Part shown: piece by piece, positions 33,370-41,788 of the stretch
How the letters are laid out: each line of letters starts with the position of its first letter
Numbering within the stretch: the stretch's first letter is position 1
Source: Aquabacterium sp. CECT 9606
GTDB taxonomy: Bacteria > Pseudomonadota > Gammaproteobacteria > Burkholderiales > Burkholderiaceae_C
DNA length: 64,000 bases
NCBI RefSeq assembly: GCF_918741295.1
Contig: NZ_CAKKNB010000003.1
Span: 746,668-810,667, forward strand
Reading direction: 5' to 3'
Translations under genes and position numbers: made by a program
Notes under the pieces: generated by a model
Database searches by the model: none
What the model saw: only the letters and a program-made list of their open reading frames with translations
What the model was told of the DNA's origin: nothing

Positions 33370-34770
33370 TTCGGTCAGTGGAAAGGTCACCTCAAAAGCC
33401 GACCCCGTTACGGGTTCGCTTTTGACTGCAATGGCCCCACCGATGCTCCTCATCAACTCCTGACATATCGACAACCCCAGGCCGCTTCCACCGAATCGGC
33501 GCGAGTAAGACGAATCGACCTGGTAGAACGGCTGGAAGATGTTCTTGAGTTCCGCCGCCGGAATGCCGATGCCTGTATCGGTCACTGAGATCGTCACCTG
33601 GTATCGCTTCGGCGCTAGCTCATGAGAGGCCACCGCAAGCCTGATTTCACCGTGGTCAGTGAACTTGATGGCGTTGACCAGAAGGTTGAGAATCACCCTT
33701 TTGAGCTTGTGTGGCTGGCCAGCAAAGATCTTGCCCGCGATCTGCTCGACATCAATGGCGAGCTTCAGGCCCTTCTCCTGCCGCGAATGATCGACGATCT
33801 GAGCGCATTCGACTAGAAGCACATCGAGTTTGAACTCCGAATCGCCGTCATCCCGAGACGTGCCCCCTAGCATGGCGTAGTGCAATAGATCATCCAGCGT
33901 GGCCAGGAGCTGATCGCACGCCTGTTCGACCTGTTGAAAAGTCTTCAGCCTCTTTTCGCTCAATTGACCCTCGAAGTCTTTCTGCATGACCGACATCAAT
34001 CTGGTGACGGTATGCATGGGCGTGCGTATCTCGTGACTGAGCATGGCCATGAACGTGGTCTTCGTTCGGTTAGCTGCTGTCTCCGCCTCGATGAGGCGCT
34101 GCTTCAACGCAGCGACATTCTTCAGCCTCTTGGTCTGCAGGAAGATGCGGCGCTCGCGCATGTCGAACATGCGTCGTATCCAGAAGCCCACCGCATTCGA
34201 CACGCTGATGTACGTCAGCATCCGGCCGACCACGGTGGCATTGAACACGCCGGACACGTAAACGGTGCCAATCGTGAGCGCGGCCAGCAGCAAAGACAGC
34301 AGGATGGCGATCGAAATGGGCAAGCGCATGAAGTAGTAACACGCGATGGTCAACAGGATGCACGTCGAATTGACGGACAAATAGAAGAACTCGGGATGCC
34401 CATACAACTGGGTTCGATACTCGAAGAACAAGATGCCAGACACATACACCACCATCAGCGCAGGCGCGACGATGTGGAAGTTCTTCTCGTACTTTTCGGT
34501 GTGGACTTTTGCGTGCCACCCGATGGCAAAGAACAACAGGATAAGCGCGGCCCGCACCACCTGGACGGTGTCGGTCATCGGGCGCTTAAAGGCAAAGTAC
34601 TCCACACAGGAGAACACCACAAACGACAGCGCCGCCATCAAAGAGAAGACGTATCCCGTTCGCACCCCGGACAGGTGATAGGCGGCCCCGAACTCCTGTT
34701 CAAGCCGGGTGTTCCTGAACGGCCTTCCGCGCATCTGGCGCATGAAGCTGTGGCGTATCGATTTCCTCAT
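33364..34770 (-). CDS. Six-TM sensor histidine kinase (kinase 1)
   Basis: This is a 468-residue kinase. About six hydrophobic helices occupy residues 30-195 (for example YVFSLMAALSFVVFSCVEYF). Then come the H-box AMLSHEIRTPMHTV, the N-box LKRVILNLLVNAIKFTDHG, G1 TDTGIGIP and G2 FGGSGLGLSI. There is no receiver domain, HAMP or PAS. The six-helix sensor without a periplasmic loop resembles the CqsS/LqsS/PhcS type of small-molecule-sensing kinases. The ATG at 34770 overlaps the stop of the Rossmann gene (ATGA), so the two are translationally coupled. Confidence 0.82.
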   Translation of the reverse strand: MRKSIRHSFMRQMRGRPFRNTRLEQEFGAAYHLSGVRTGYVFSLMAALSFVVFSCVEYFAFKRPMTDTVQVVRAALILLFFAIGWHAKVHTEKYEKNFHIVAPALMVVYVSGILFFEYRTQLYGHPEFFYLSVNSTCILLTIACYYFMRLPISIAILLSLLLAALTIGTVYVSGVFNATVVGRMLTYISVSNAVGFWIRRMFDMRERRIFLQTKRLKNVAALKQRLIEAETAANRTKTTFMAMLSHEIRTPMHTVTRLMSVMQKDFEGQLSEKRLKTFQQVEQACDQLLATLDDLLHYAMLGGTSRDDGDSEFKLDVLLVECAQIVDHSRQEKGLKLAIDVEQIAGKIFAGQPHKLKRVILNLLVNAIKFTDHGEIRLAVASHELAPKRYQVTISVTDTGIGIPAAELKNIFQPFYQVDSSYSRRFGGSGLGLSICQELMRSIGGAIAVKSEPVTGSAFEVTFPLTER

Positions 34771-35705
34771 TTCTCGAGCAGCTTCAGTTCGGCTTGATTC
34801 CGAGAAGACGGGCTTGCCGCCGACGCCGCACAGCAGGGTACAGCCCCGGCATATGCCCCAGGAAAACGCGGCATTGACCATGCCCTGACACCCTGCAGAT
34901 GAAAGTACCTCACCCCACGCTTCTTCAGTGCCACGATGGATTCAGGTGAGCATTCCGGATAGACCTCATTGAGCACCACCGAGCCGTCCCAGAGTTCGCC
35001 GATATAGCGCTCCATCACATGATGCCGCGAGATGTTGACGATGAGCGCAGGCCTTCCTCCAAGGCTTTGCAAGGTCGCCCCGTCACGGCAAGTGTCGTCA
35101 GGGTGTTCGGGGTCGATCTCGAAGACGGTGAGATCCGGTCGGTCATGGAGAAGCTGTATCACCCGACGTCCCAGGAACCCGGCCGATCCCAAAATGACCA
35201 CCGGGCAATGCGCTGGAAGCGAAGCCTCAATCATTACTTCATCAATGGCCTGAATGATCCACCAGGCTGTGCGGGCGAGTTCGATGGGCTCTCGCTCGAC
35301 CCCACTCTTTGCCAGCACGCTGGGCAACACGCCCGAATAGGCAATGGCATCAATGCCGGTGAGCTTGGCCACGGCATCCATTCGCTGATGGACCGCCAGC
35401 AATTTTTGCCGGTTCTCAGCGTCTGCGAACTCGTGCTCGAAGGCCCCCATGGCGAAGATCAACCCACCGCCATCCGGCGTCATGAAGAAGCCACCGAACG
35501 TGGGCCGCCACTTCACCCTGCGTGCATACCAAGCAAAGGTCACGCTCTCCATGTAGCGCCGGTTGGCGGGATAGAAAAGCACGATCGTCGACAGGCGTTT
35601 GCCAAATAGGAACCGCCCGATCCAGCCGACAGCCACGAGACAGACCTTCAGGGTCAGCACCTCGGAGAGCATTATCTGGATTGACGCGCGAACCAACTTT
35701 TTCAT
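34767..35705 (-). CDS. Rossmann-fold NAD(P)-binding-like protein coupled to a histidine kinase
   Basis: This is a 312-residue protein of unknown family. The central glycine-rich loop VVILGSAGFLGRRVIQLL (about 165-182) followed by an acidic strand end VFEIDPEH is that of a dinucleotide- or SAM-binding Rossmann fold. The C-terminal region contains VVLNEVYPECSPESIVALKKRGVRYFHLQGVRAW. Upstream is a hydrophobic N-terminus (LTLKVCLVAVGWIGRFLFG). The start at 35705 has GGAG 5 nt upstream; the track start at 35717 is a GTG. Coupling to a six-TM kinase resembles signal-synthase/kinase pairs. The substrate is unknown. Confidence 0.5.
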   Translation of the reverse strand: MKKLVRASIQIMLSEVLTLKVCLVAVGWIGRFLFGKRLSTIVLFYPANRRYMESVTFAWYARRVKWRPTFGGFFMTPDGGGLIFAMGAFEHEFADAENRQKLLAVHQRMDAVAKLTGIDAIAYSGVLPSVLAKSGVEREPIELARTAWWIIQAIDEVMIEASLPAHCPVVILGSAGFLGRRVIQLLHDRPDLTVFEIDPEHPDDTCRDGATLQSLGGRPALIVNISRHHVMERYIGELWDGSVVLNEVYPECSPESIVALKKRGVRYFHLQGVRAWSMPRFPGAYAGAVPCCAASAASPSSRNQAELKLLEK

Positions 35706-36139
35706 ATCACTCCACACAGCGGTCCTGGTTCATGTTTCGTCCCACAATGTGACGCAGTCAGCGAGATGCCCATACACGTATTCGCCCTTGCATGCCGCAG
35801 TGGACCTCCTTCTACCCCATGCGACTTTAAGACCTGTGGGGATGCATCCTTGGCGGCCGAAAGGCATTGGTCGTTGCCTCACGCCAACAACACGATGACA
35901 GAATGGCAACCAAACAGAGGCCGCTTAGCGTGTTTACCCAAACATGCGCGCATTTCAATCCAGAGCCATTTCGTCAGTGATCAAACAGGCTTCCTGGTGA
36001 CATCACTTGCCGAGCGAGGATTTTCCTCGGTTGCATCCTGCAACCCGATTCTGTATAAATGCGCGCCAGTGCCGTGAAGTATCCAGGGAAGTGTTTGTGA
36101 GTGCCGGTATTGCCTTTGCAACGTTCAGGGGAAATAACA
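35706..36139. other. Divergent control region in the signalling cassette
   Basis: No gene is supported. It separates the minus-strand Rossmann/kinase pair from the plus-strand receiver gene. It contains the receiver promoter annotated separately and the small inverted repeat CGAGGA-TTTT-CCTCGG near 36014-36030. Confidence 0.45.
36031..36059 (+). promoter_or_regulatory. Putative promoter of the receiver gene
   Basis: TTGCAT (36031-36036) and TATAAA (36054-36059) are 17 bp apart, a near-consensus sigma-70 promoter, about 75 bp before the receiver start. The -35 is part of the inverted repeat TTGCA-TCC-TGCAA, which could be a regulator site. Confidence 0.6.
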
Positions 36140-36733
36140 ATGGATTTGTTTCGCAGGCGCTCGATTGGGCCTTCTGACCTGAAGAGGCCGGCACCAGCGT
36201 TGATCCCCCAACCTGCACCTGCTCCTGCACCTGCACCTGCAAAAGCTACCCGGGCCACGCCGCTCACACATTCGTCCCTCGCTAGGACCTGCGACAAGGA
36301 CATTGCCCTCGCAGCCTTGAATGGACTGCGGATCTTGCTCGCGGAAGACCACGAGGTGAACGCGCATCTGCTGATCGAAGAGCTTGAGCACTATGGCGCC
36401 AGCGTCAACCACGTGCTGGAAGGCGAATCCGCATGTGCGCTTGCTTTGGCCATGCCGCGCCCGCAGGTGGTTTTGATGGACTGCCAAATGCCCGGGGTTG
36501 ATGGCTTTGAGGCCGCCAGGCGCATCAGGCAGGAGGAGGCTCAACGAGGGCTGGTGCCTGTACCCATCGTCGCACTCACTGGGCTGTCCCGCGAATTCGA
36601 GCAGGAACATTCGTTTTCAGCAGGCATGGATGCCTATCTTGTCAAGCCCTTTTCCTCGAGGCAGCTTGCGCAAACGATCTTCGAAGTGGCAGGCATCACC
36701 CTGGAAGAGAAGCAGCTCAGGGACTCGGCTTGA
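36140..36733 (+). CDS. CheY-like response-regulator receiver with Pro/Ala linker
   Basis: This is a 197-residue protein. An N-terminal linker contains a Pro-Ala run (QPAPAPAPAPAK) encoded by a hexanucleotide CCTGCA tandem repeat. A single receiver domain follows (about residues 67-185) with the acidic patch LLAEDH, phosphoacceptor in VVLMDCQMPGVDGFE, the Thr in VALTGL and the Lys in YLVKPFS. No output domain is seen. AGGGGA precedes the ATG at 36140. It is flanked by two histidine-kinase genes and overlaps the end of kinase 2 by 17 bp. It is a likely phospho-relay partner. Confidence 0.8.
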   Translation: MDLFRRRSIGPSDLKRPAPALIPQPAPAPAPAPAKATRATPLTHSSLARTCDKDIALAALNGLRILLAEDHEVNAHLLIEELEHYGASVNHVLEGESACALALAMPRPQVVLMDCQMPGVDGFEAARRIRQEEAQRGLVPVPIVALTGLSREFEQEHSFSAGMDAYLVKPFSSRQLAQTIFEVAGITLEEKQLRDSA

Positions 36734-38027
36734 GATGCAGCGGAAGGCTGAGTGAAATCCTGGTGCCCTCTCCAGGCCGACTCTCCAGGCGCAGTTCGCC
36801 TTTCAGCATGTCCACCAGGAGCCTGACCACCGTCAAGCCCAGTCCGCTGCCTTCAGCCAAGGCCACGCTCGGATCGGACGACAGCCGCACATAAGGCTTC
36901 CAGATTTCAGGAACCTTCGTCTCATCGATGCCAATGCCCGTGTCTTGCACGATCAGTTCGACACCCGAGGCCACCTTGCGAACGGCAATATCGATCTGCC
37001 CCTTCTTGGTGTACTTCACGGCGTTGTTAAGCAGGTTGTTCATGATCTGCTGCACCCGCATCGAATCACCGACCACCGCCTGGCATGCCTCTGGAATATC
37101 AAGGACGATGTCCGTCGAACGATCCCGCGCGGCGCCACGGTAGTTCTCCACCAGCCCCATCAGCAACCAGTCCAATCGAAACGATTCTTCGATCGCAGGC
37201 GCAAGCCCGACGGCCTGCTTGGTGATGACGATCAAGTCTGCCAAATGCGAATTGAGCTGAGCGGACGACGATCGAATGCGGAGGATATTCTGAAGCTCAG
37301 AGGCAGGCAGGTTCAATTCGTTGAATCGCCGCTGCAGAGAGTCGAGCGCGGCGACGATGGTTTGGAGAGGAGATCTCAACTCATGCGAGATCATGCCAAG
37401 GACCATCAACTTGGAAGCTGTGGCAGCTTGCTGCGCGTCGATGTTATGTCGCCGTTGCATGTCGATCCAGAACAGGATGGCCAGATACAAGGGCTGAATG
37501 ACGATCAGCGTCACCACCGTTAAAGTGGTCTGGGGTCCGATGTGGCTGCGAAAGAAGATCAGCACAACGGCACACTGGAGCGCCGTGAGGATGGCCTGGA
37601 CCAGGGGAAGTACATGCGATCTGCGCAGCAGCAGGGCAAACGACGCCAGATACAACAGCGGCGTGGCCAGACCGATTCGACTGATGGCCGAATCATCTTC
37701 CAACGGGGGGTGGCAAAAGAAGGCGACGAAAAGCGACGACTGAAAGTAGGCCAGCAGCACGATCAGCACCAATGCCCTGCTGCGCATGATCAGCGCTGGA
37801 CGGGCCCAGGTTGCCACGCCCATGAGGGCCAGAAACAAGATCAGCACTGGCAGGCCCACGGCATCGAACTGAGACAGTTGGCCCAGCGCCTTGCCTGTGG
37901 CCCAAACGATGAGCGCCGCCAGCGCGCCACCAACTTCAATGAGCCCGACAACCAAGGCGCTTTCTTGTGCACGGGCGCCAGCTTCGTTGCCCGTTCGCTT
38001 GGCCAACTTGAAGCCCGACCAACTCAT
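36717..38027 (-). CDS. Six-TM sensor histidine kinase (kinase 2)
   Basis: This is a 436-residue kinase with about six TM helices in residues 20-180 (such as VGLPVLILFLALMGVATWARP and ALQCAVVLIFFR). The H-box is GMISHELRSPLQTIVAA, the N-box VQQIMNNLLNNAVKYTKKG, and then VQDTGIGIDE and GSGLGLTVV. It is a paralogue of kinase 1 in layout. The ATG at 38027 overlaps the stop of the BetR-type regulator gene (ATGA), so the pair is coupled. The track start at 38057 lies within the upstream gene. Confidence 0.8.
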   Translation of the reverse strand: MSWSGFKLAKRTGNEAGARAQESALVVGLIEVGGALAALIVWATGKALGQLSQFDAVGLPVLILFLALMGVATWARPALIMRSRALVLIVLLAYFQSSLFVAFFCHPPLEDDSAISRIGLATPLLYLASFALLLRRSHVLPLVQAILTALQCAVVLIFFRSHIGPQTTLTVVTLIVIQPLYLAILFWIDMQRRHNIDAQQAATASKLMVLGMISHELRSPLQTIVAALDSLQRRFNELNLPASELQNILRIRSSSAQLNSHLADLIVITKQAVGLAPAIEESFRLDWLLMGLVENYRGAARDRSTDIVLDIPEACQAVVGDSMRVQQIMNNLLNNAVKYTKKGQIDIAVRKVASGVELIVQDTGIGIDETKVPEIWKPYVRLSSDPSVALAEGSGLGLTVVRLLVDMLKGELRLESRPGEGTRISLSLPLHLKPSP

Positions 38028-38902
38028 TGGGGATGACTGCTTCGCTTGCTCTGCCACCGGTGGATGACGGACTCCAAGATCATCAACTGAGCAGGCTTCT
38101 CGTGGATCTCCACATCGAAGGTGCTCACGAGATTGGCGATCTCGGCGCGCAGCGTCTCCCTGGCTTGTCCCGTCAGCAAGAGAATCGGGGCTGATGGTTT
38201 CTTCGCTCGGATGCCCTTGACGAGGGCGGAAGCGGTTTCCTTCCCTGGGCCCAGGAGAAAGTCGATGATGTAAACATCGAAATCATCCAACTCTGGCGCC
38301 AGTTCGGCCTCGGATGAAAACGCCTTGGCCGTGAAGCCTCCGGCGTTCAAGGCGTCCCGTACGGCGCTCGCCACCGACACGTCATCGTCCAGGACAGCCA
38401 CGTAGACGTTCTCGCTGGGCTTGGGAAGGACCGTCAGATCGGCAACTTCGAAGAACTCTTCGCTGGGCGAATGAGCGCCTGCTGTGTAAGGGATGATTTT
38501 CCAACGCGGCGCACCACGCAGCGCCACCAATTGGCCAACTTTGGGCCGCTCGACCAGCTTGCGAATGACCGCCCTGGCGCCGTACCACGTGTCGCCAATG
38601 CGCATCTCACAGGCTGTATTTGCCGATGGCGTCTTCGCCAGTGGGGTTGCGCCGAAGAATGTGCTGATCGAGTCTTCGAAGTGCTGAACGATCAAGATGA
38701 TCTCTTCGATCAGCCAACCGGGCCCCTCACCCAACCTTCTGCGGGCTTGAGCCATGGACAAGCCGGTGACTTCCGACACAAACGAAGCCTGCTTTCGCTC
38801 AGGTACGCCTCGACCTTCCAGGTAGGCAGCCATTTGGCGCGTGATGTCTCGGTGAAGCGCAGTTCCGCTATGGAGGTCATCCATGTTGTCTGGGTTGCTC
38901 AT
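38024..38902 (-). CDS. BetR-like HTH plus receiver-domain regulator
   Basis: This is a 292-residue protein. The N-terminus (about 15-65) resembles the BetR helix-turn-helix (DITRQMAAYLEGRGVPERKQ, GLSMAQARRRLGEGPGWLIEEI). A middle beta domain follows. The C-terminus (about 168-285) is a receiver with VAVLDDDVSVASA, the phosphoacceptor in VYIIDFLLG, the LLLTG Thr and a conserved Lys (EIHEKPAQ). The order, output first and receiver last, is unusual. It is translationally coupled to kinase 2. A four-site palindrome array lies upstream, so autoregulation is plausible. Confidence 0.7.
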   Translation of the reverse strand: MSNPDNMDDLHSGTALHRDITRQMAAYLEGRGVPERKQASFVSEVTGLSMAQARRRLGEGPGWLIEEIILIVQHFEDSISTFFGATPLAKTPSANTACEMRIGDTWYGARAVIRKLVERPKVGQLVALRGAPRWKIIPYTAGAHSPSEEFFEVADLTVLPKPSENVYVAVLDDDVSVASAVRDALNAGGFTAKAFSSEAELAPELDDFDVYIIDFLLGPGKETASALVKGIRAKKPSAPILLLTGQARETLRAEIANLVSTFDVEIHEKPAQLMILESVIHRWQSKRSSHPQ

Positions 38903-38960
38903 GGCTCATTTTAGTTGTTCATACGAGGCGGCTCGCCGCTGCGCACCATCGACGCCCTTC

Positions 38961-38984
38961 GCAACAAACGACGCAGATTGTTGC
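38961..38984. promoter_or_regulatory. Inverted repeat GCAACAA-N10-TTGTTGC
   Basis: Exact 7-bp arms (38961-38967 and 38978-38984) with a 10-bp spacer lie just upstream of the BetR-type gene, next to the TCTTWWAAGA array. It is a possible second operator. Confidence 0.4.
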
Positions 38985-38998
38985 AACAAATCAAAGAA

Positions 38999-39136
38999 CC
39001 TTAAAAGATTCTTTTACGCAAGATGTTGACAAGAAACAGATCTTAAAAGATACTTTTCTCGTGAACATTGCACAAAACGATCTTATAAGATTGGATTTAT
39101 GGGGTCAGCCAATGGTGTTTTTCCAATCTTTTAAGA
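38999..39136. repeat. Four-copy array of TCTTWWAAGA palindromes upstream of the BetR-type gene
   Basis: The sites are CCTTAAAAGA (38999-39008), TCTTAAAAGA (39041-39050), TCTTATAAGA (39081-39090, a perfect palindrome) and TCTTTTAAGA (39127-39136). Their centres are 42, 40 and 46 bp apart, close to four helical turns. The first two also share TTAAAAGATWCTTTT (14 of 15 identical). The region is AT-rich in a GC-rich neighbourhood. This is a probable operator array. Confidence 0.7.
39026..39054 (+). promoter_or_regulatory. Putative promoter within the palindrome array
   Basis: TTGACA (39026-39031) and GATACT (39049-39054) are separated by 17 bp, with palindrome 2 lying between and touching the -10. 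It reads toward the 39588 gene. The palindrome position suggests control by a repressor or activator. Confidence 0.45.
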
Positions 39137-39587
39137 ACAAAACACCTACGAGGCAAGCATCAACGAGCGATCCGTTCCTCTGGAACAAAGGTCGTAAGTA
39201 GCGCCACCAGTGTAGGTGAACGCCATGGAAGGATCAGGGAGTGATGCAGCGCTCCCACACGGTAGAGGCAAATCAGGACGTGTGAATGGCCCTTCAGTTA
39301 GGGCAATTGTTGAGGGTGAGTGGATGGTGTGTTGATGCCCTTGCACGGCGCGTCCCAGATAAGTTTTCACGAACCGCATGGCTCTGCTTGTTTCTTGATT
39401 GCATTGAGTTTTTCAGTCCCCCGCCGGACCCAACCCATTCGGGGTTTCTGCTATAGGGCCGCTGCTTTCTGTCTTTTCCCCGGCAGTCAGTGTGATTTGC
39501 TCCGAATAGGTGGGGGGCTGATTTTTATTCGGTGAGCACTTGAACGCTTCCCGCGTGATGCCGTCCGCCATACCTTGAGAACAACAG
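39137..39587. other. Long untranslated stretch, possible leader
   Basis: About 450 bp without a supported gene, downstream of a putative promoter and before the 39588 gene. Short ORFs have no family features. It might be a 5' leader or hold a small RNA, but no clear structure or terminator was found by eye. Confidence 0.35.
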
Positions 39588-40346
39588 ATGATCAAAGACA
39601 TCAGCCCCGTCGAATGGAACACCTTGTCGCGTGACTGGGGAGATGCCCGCCCCGGCTCACATGGTTGCAGCCATGTCCAAACCGAACCCCCGCAAATGCA
39701 AGCGATGCTCGCATTGCTTCAATGCCAACAGCGTGCTGCTGATGAATTGAAAGAACGAGGCCTGTTGAAACCATGCCGAGAGTTCACCGCCCAATTCAGG
39801 GCCACAACATGGCAGAGGCCTCCCGACGACATCAGCGTGATCCGAATCGCCGAGGGGATCGAGTACTTCTACACCGCCAATGGGCGGAGGTGTTTCAATG
39901 GAAAGTTGATCAGCATTTGGGACCACGATCACAGTGACGCCAAGATCGGCAACTTCATCAAACTGGACAGGTCACTCATTCACCACAAACTTGATCAATT
40001 CAAAAACGCGTTTCCGGAGATCACCTATTTCTGGATCGTTCTCTCCTCCGTGGTCATCGCTCATTTTTTCTCGCATGAACGCAAAGGCGGTGAGCCAACC
40101 GCATGCGGACAGGGCCTGGCTTTGCTCAGCCAGAAGGTTCAGTACGACCAGTCGGCCATTGAATCGGTCTTTCACAAACCCGCCGACGTTTGCGATGTGG
40201 CCTATTCCATTCGCCATCTGAAAGTGGGCAAGTACGGCACGTTCACGCTGTCGGTACTTGCCGAAGAGGTCGTCTTGATGCGGATCGAACTGGGACTGCT
40301 CCAAAAGGTGGCTCGCACGGCCGATATCGGCATCCTGATCGACTGA
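39588..40346 (+). CDS. Hypothetical protein, first gene of a three-gene unit
   Basis: This is a 252-residue protein with no recognised domain. Features include a His/Asp-rich centre (ISIWDHDHSDAKIGNFIKLD) and a hydrophobic patch (TYFWIVLSSVVIAHFFSH). It is followed 8 bp later by a 73-residue gene and then by a third gene that overlaps that one (ATGA). It lies between the signalling cassette and the traI/traD pair. It may be part of the element or cargo. Confidence 0.55.
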   Translation: MIKDISPVEWNTLSRDWGDARPGSHGCSHVQTEPPQMQAMLALLQCQQRAADELKERGLLKPCREFTAQFRATTWQRPPDDISVIRIAEGIEYFYTANGRRCFNGKLISIWDHDHSDAKIGNFIKLDRSLIHHKLDQFKNAFPEITYFWIVLSSVVIAHFFSHERKGGEPTACGQGLALLSQKVQYDQSAIESVFHKPADVCDVAYSIRHLKVGKYGTFTLSVLAEEVVLMRIELGLLQKVARTADIGILID

Positions 40347-40354
40347 GGCCAACG

Positions 40355-40576
40355 ATGGTCAGCCGCGAACAATTTGCCAGCTTCATGCGCTCTGTCATCC
40401 TGTCTGAAGCAACCCCTCTCTCTTGTCTTTTGGGCGACCTGCATGACGGCGCAGTACACGAACTCGTGGAGCATGCGTCATCGAACGCAAGTCACGTGGC
40501 CGGGCCTTCGCCTGCCATCGCCATCTGGATCGGGGCGGTTGCGAACAAAACGCTGATCTGCGGGAACCATCCATGA
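40355..40576 (+). CDS. Small hypothetical protein, second gene of the unit
   Basis: This is a 73-residue protein (MVSREQFASFMRSVILSEAT). The start at 40355 is chosen because the track start lies inside the previous gene. Its stop overlaps the next gene by 4 bp (ATGA at 40573), which is the main support for its reality. No homologue is recognised. Confidence 0.5.
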   Translation: MVSREQFASFMRSVILSEATPLSCLLGDLHDGAVHELVEHASSNASHVAGPSPAIAIWIGAVANKTLICGNHP

Positions 40577-41571
40577 CCTTCACCGACTTGTCAGCGGTTC
40601 AGCGCCTGCGCTTTTTCACAAACATCGAGTTCCCCGTCATCGGCAAGCGGCTCGAACGCATCTTCTGGCTGCATGGCACAAGAAAGTCCCGAGAAGTCGA
40701 TCTGCCGATCGGTCAGGACACCATGCTGCTCGTTTCGCAGTTGTTGAAAAAGTCTCACCAGCATCCGCTGGAGTTGGAGACTGCCTTGCCCTGGAACATG
40801 GGCGTGGACCGCGAGATGCTGCCCAAACGGCTCGACCAGCTGTGGCTGTATGGAACCACGTTCTTCGAAGCGCTCTCCAGTGACGAGCGGCTGGAGACCG
40901 CTTGGCTGGAGACAGCCCGCGACATCTCATTGCTCATTCAATTGAAGCGAACCGTACCCTCGTTGTTTGTGGGCTATTTGAACAAATTCAGCAACAGCCT
41001 GCCTTCGTCCGTACACGACTACTTGCTGGTGCACGCGCTGGAGGAGATCACTCAAACATTGATCTTCAGACGCTTCACCCAAATCGCGAACCTGCCCTAC
41101 TTCCAAAGACTGCCGGCTTACACACAAACATCCGCGCTCTTTCCCGAGATGCATCCTTGCGTGGGGCTTCTAGGCACCTTGATCATCGGTTGGATGGTGG
41201 ATTCGGGGGCGATGTACGCCACGCAGGCTTCAGGCATTGACCCGCTCACAAGGGAAATTTTCAAACAGCATCACTCGGTCAAGATCCGTCACATCGAGTT
41301 TTCACGACGAATCATTGAGGACTACTTGGGCAACGCAAGCATCCGAGAGCGCCACAAGTTCCGGGAGATCTTCAGGCATGTGATCCCAGAAATCCTGAAA
41401 TCCCTCCGATTCGACCCCGAGATTGCCCAACACACCAGTTTTCCATTTCCGGTAAGCGGCAACCACGCGGCATCGATCGAGGCGGTCAGGACGTCCGTCC
41501 ACAGCCAGTTGCTCGACGAAGAGCGGTTCAAGAGCATGATGAACTGGCTCTGGAAAATGGAACTCATCTGA
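40573..41571 (+). CDS. Helical hypothetical protein with diiron-oxygenase-like motifs
   Basis: This is a 332-residue alpha-helical protein. Two segments recall ferritin-like diiron enzymes of the AurF type: LLVHALEEITQTLIFRRF (about 155-172) and KQHHSVKIRHIEFSRRIIEDYL (about 235-256). The second resembles the H..DE.RH..f motif. The first lacks the usual EExxH. The match is by eye and the active site looks incomplete. It is translationally coupled to the small gene upstream. The function is unknown. Confidence 0.45.
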   Translation: MTFTDLSAVQRLRFFTNIEFPVIGKRLERIFWLHGTRKSREVDLPIGQDTMLLVSQLLKKSHQHPLELETALPWNMGVDREMLPKRLDQLWLYGTTFFEALSSDERLETAWLETARDISLLIQLKRTVPSLFVGYLNKFSNSLPSSVHDYLLVHALEEITQTLIFRRFTQIANLPYFQRLPAYTQTSALFPEMHPCVGLLGTLIIGWMVDSGAMYATQASGIDPLTREIFKQHHSVKIRHIEFSRRIIEDYLGNASIRERHKFREIFRHVIPEILKSLRFDPEIAQHTSFPFPVSGNHAASIEAVRTSVHSQLLDEERFKSMMNWLWKMELI

Positions 41572-41693
41572 TAAGCCATTTGAAGTACCGAAGAGACATC
41601 ACACCGTCTGTCGCCTTGCGCCGAGCCACCCCAGCAAAGAGGGTAGCAGTGCATCCTTCGCCGCAGACCTGAAATCGAAAGGCCCGAACCCAA

Positions 41694-41737
41694 GCCAAAC
41701 TCGAAAGCACCACCAAATACCTGGCATTGCCCGGTGA
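41694..41737. repeat. Partial copy of a dispersed boundary sequence
   Basis: GCCAAACTCGAAAGCACCACCA and the following GCATTGCCCG closely match 52375-52415 (GCCAAACTCGAAACCCCCACCA, GCATTCGCCCG). It lies upstream of traI. Together with the copies at 47608 and 52381 it marks the ends of backbone or cargo segments. Confidence 0.45.
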
Positions 41738-41788
41738 CCGCGTCCCCGTCCTTGCTAAAAATGGCCCAGGCATTTCTGAAAGCATGCG

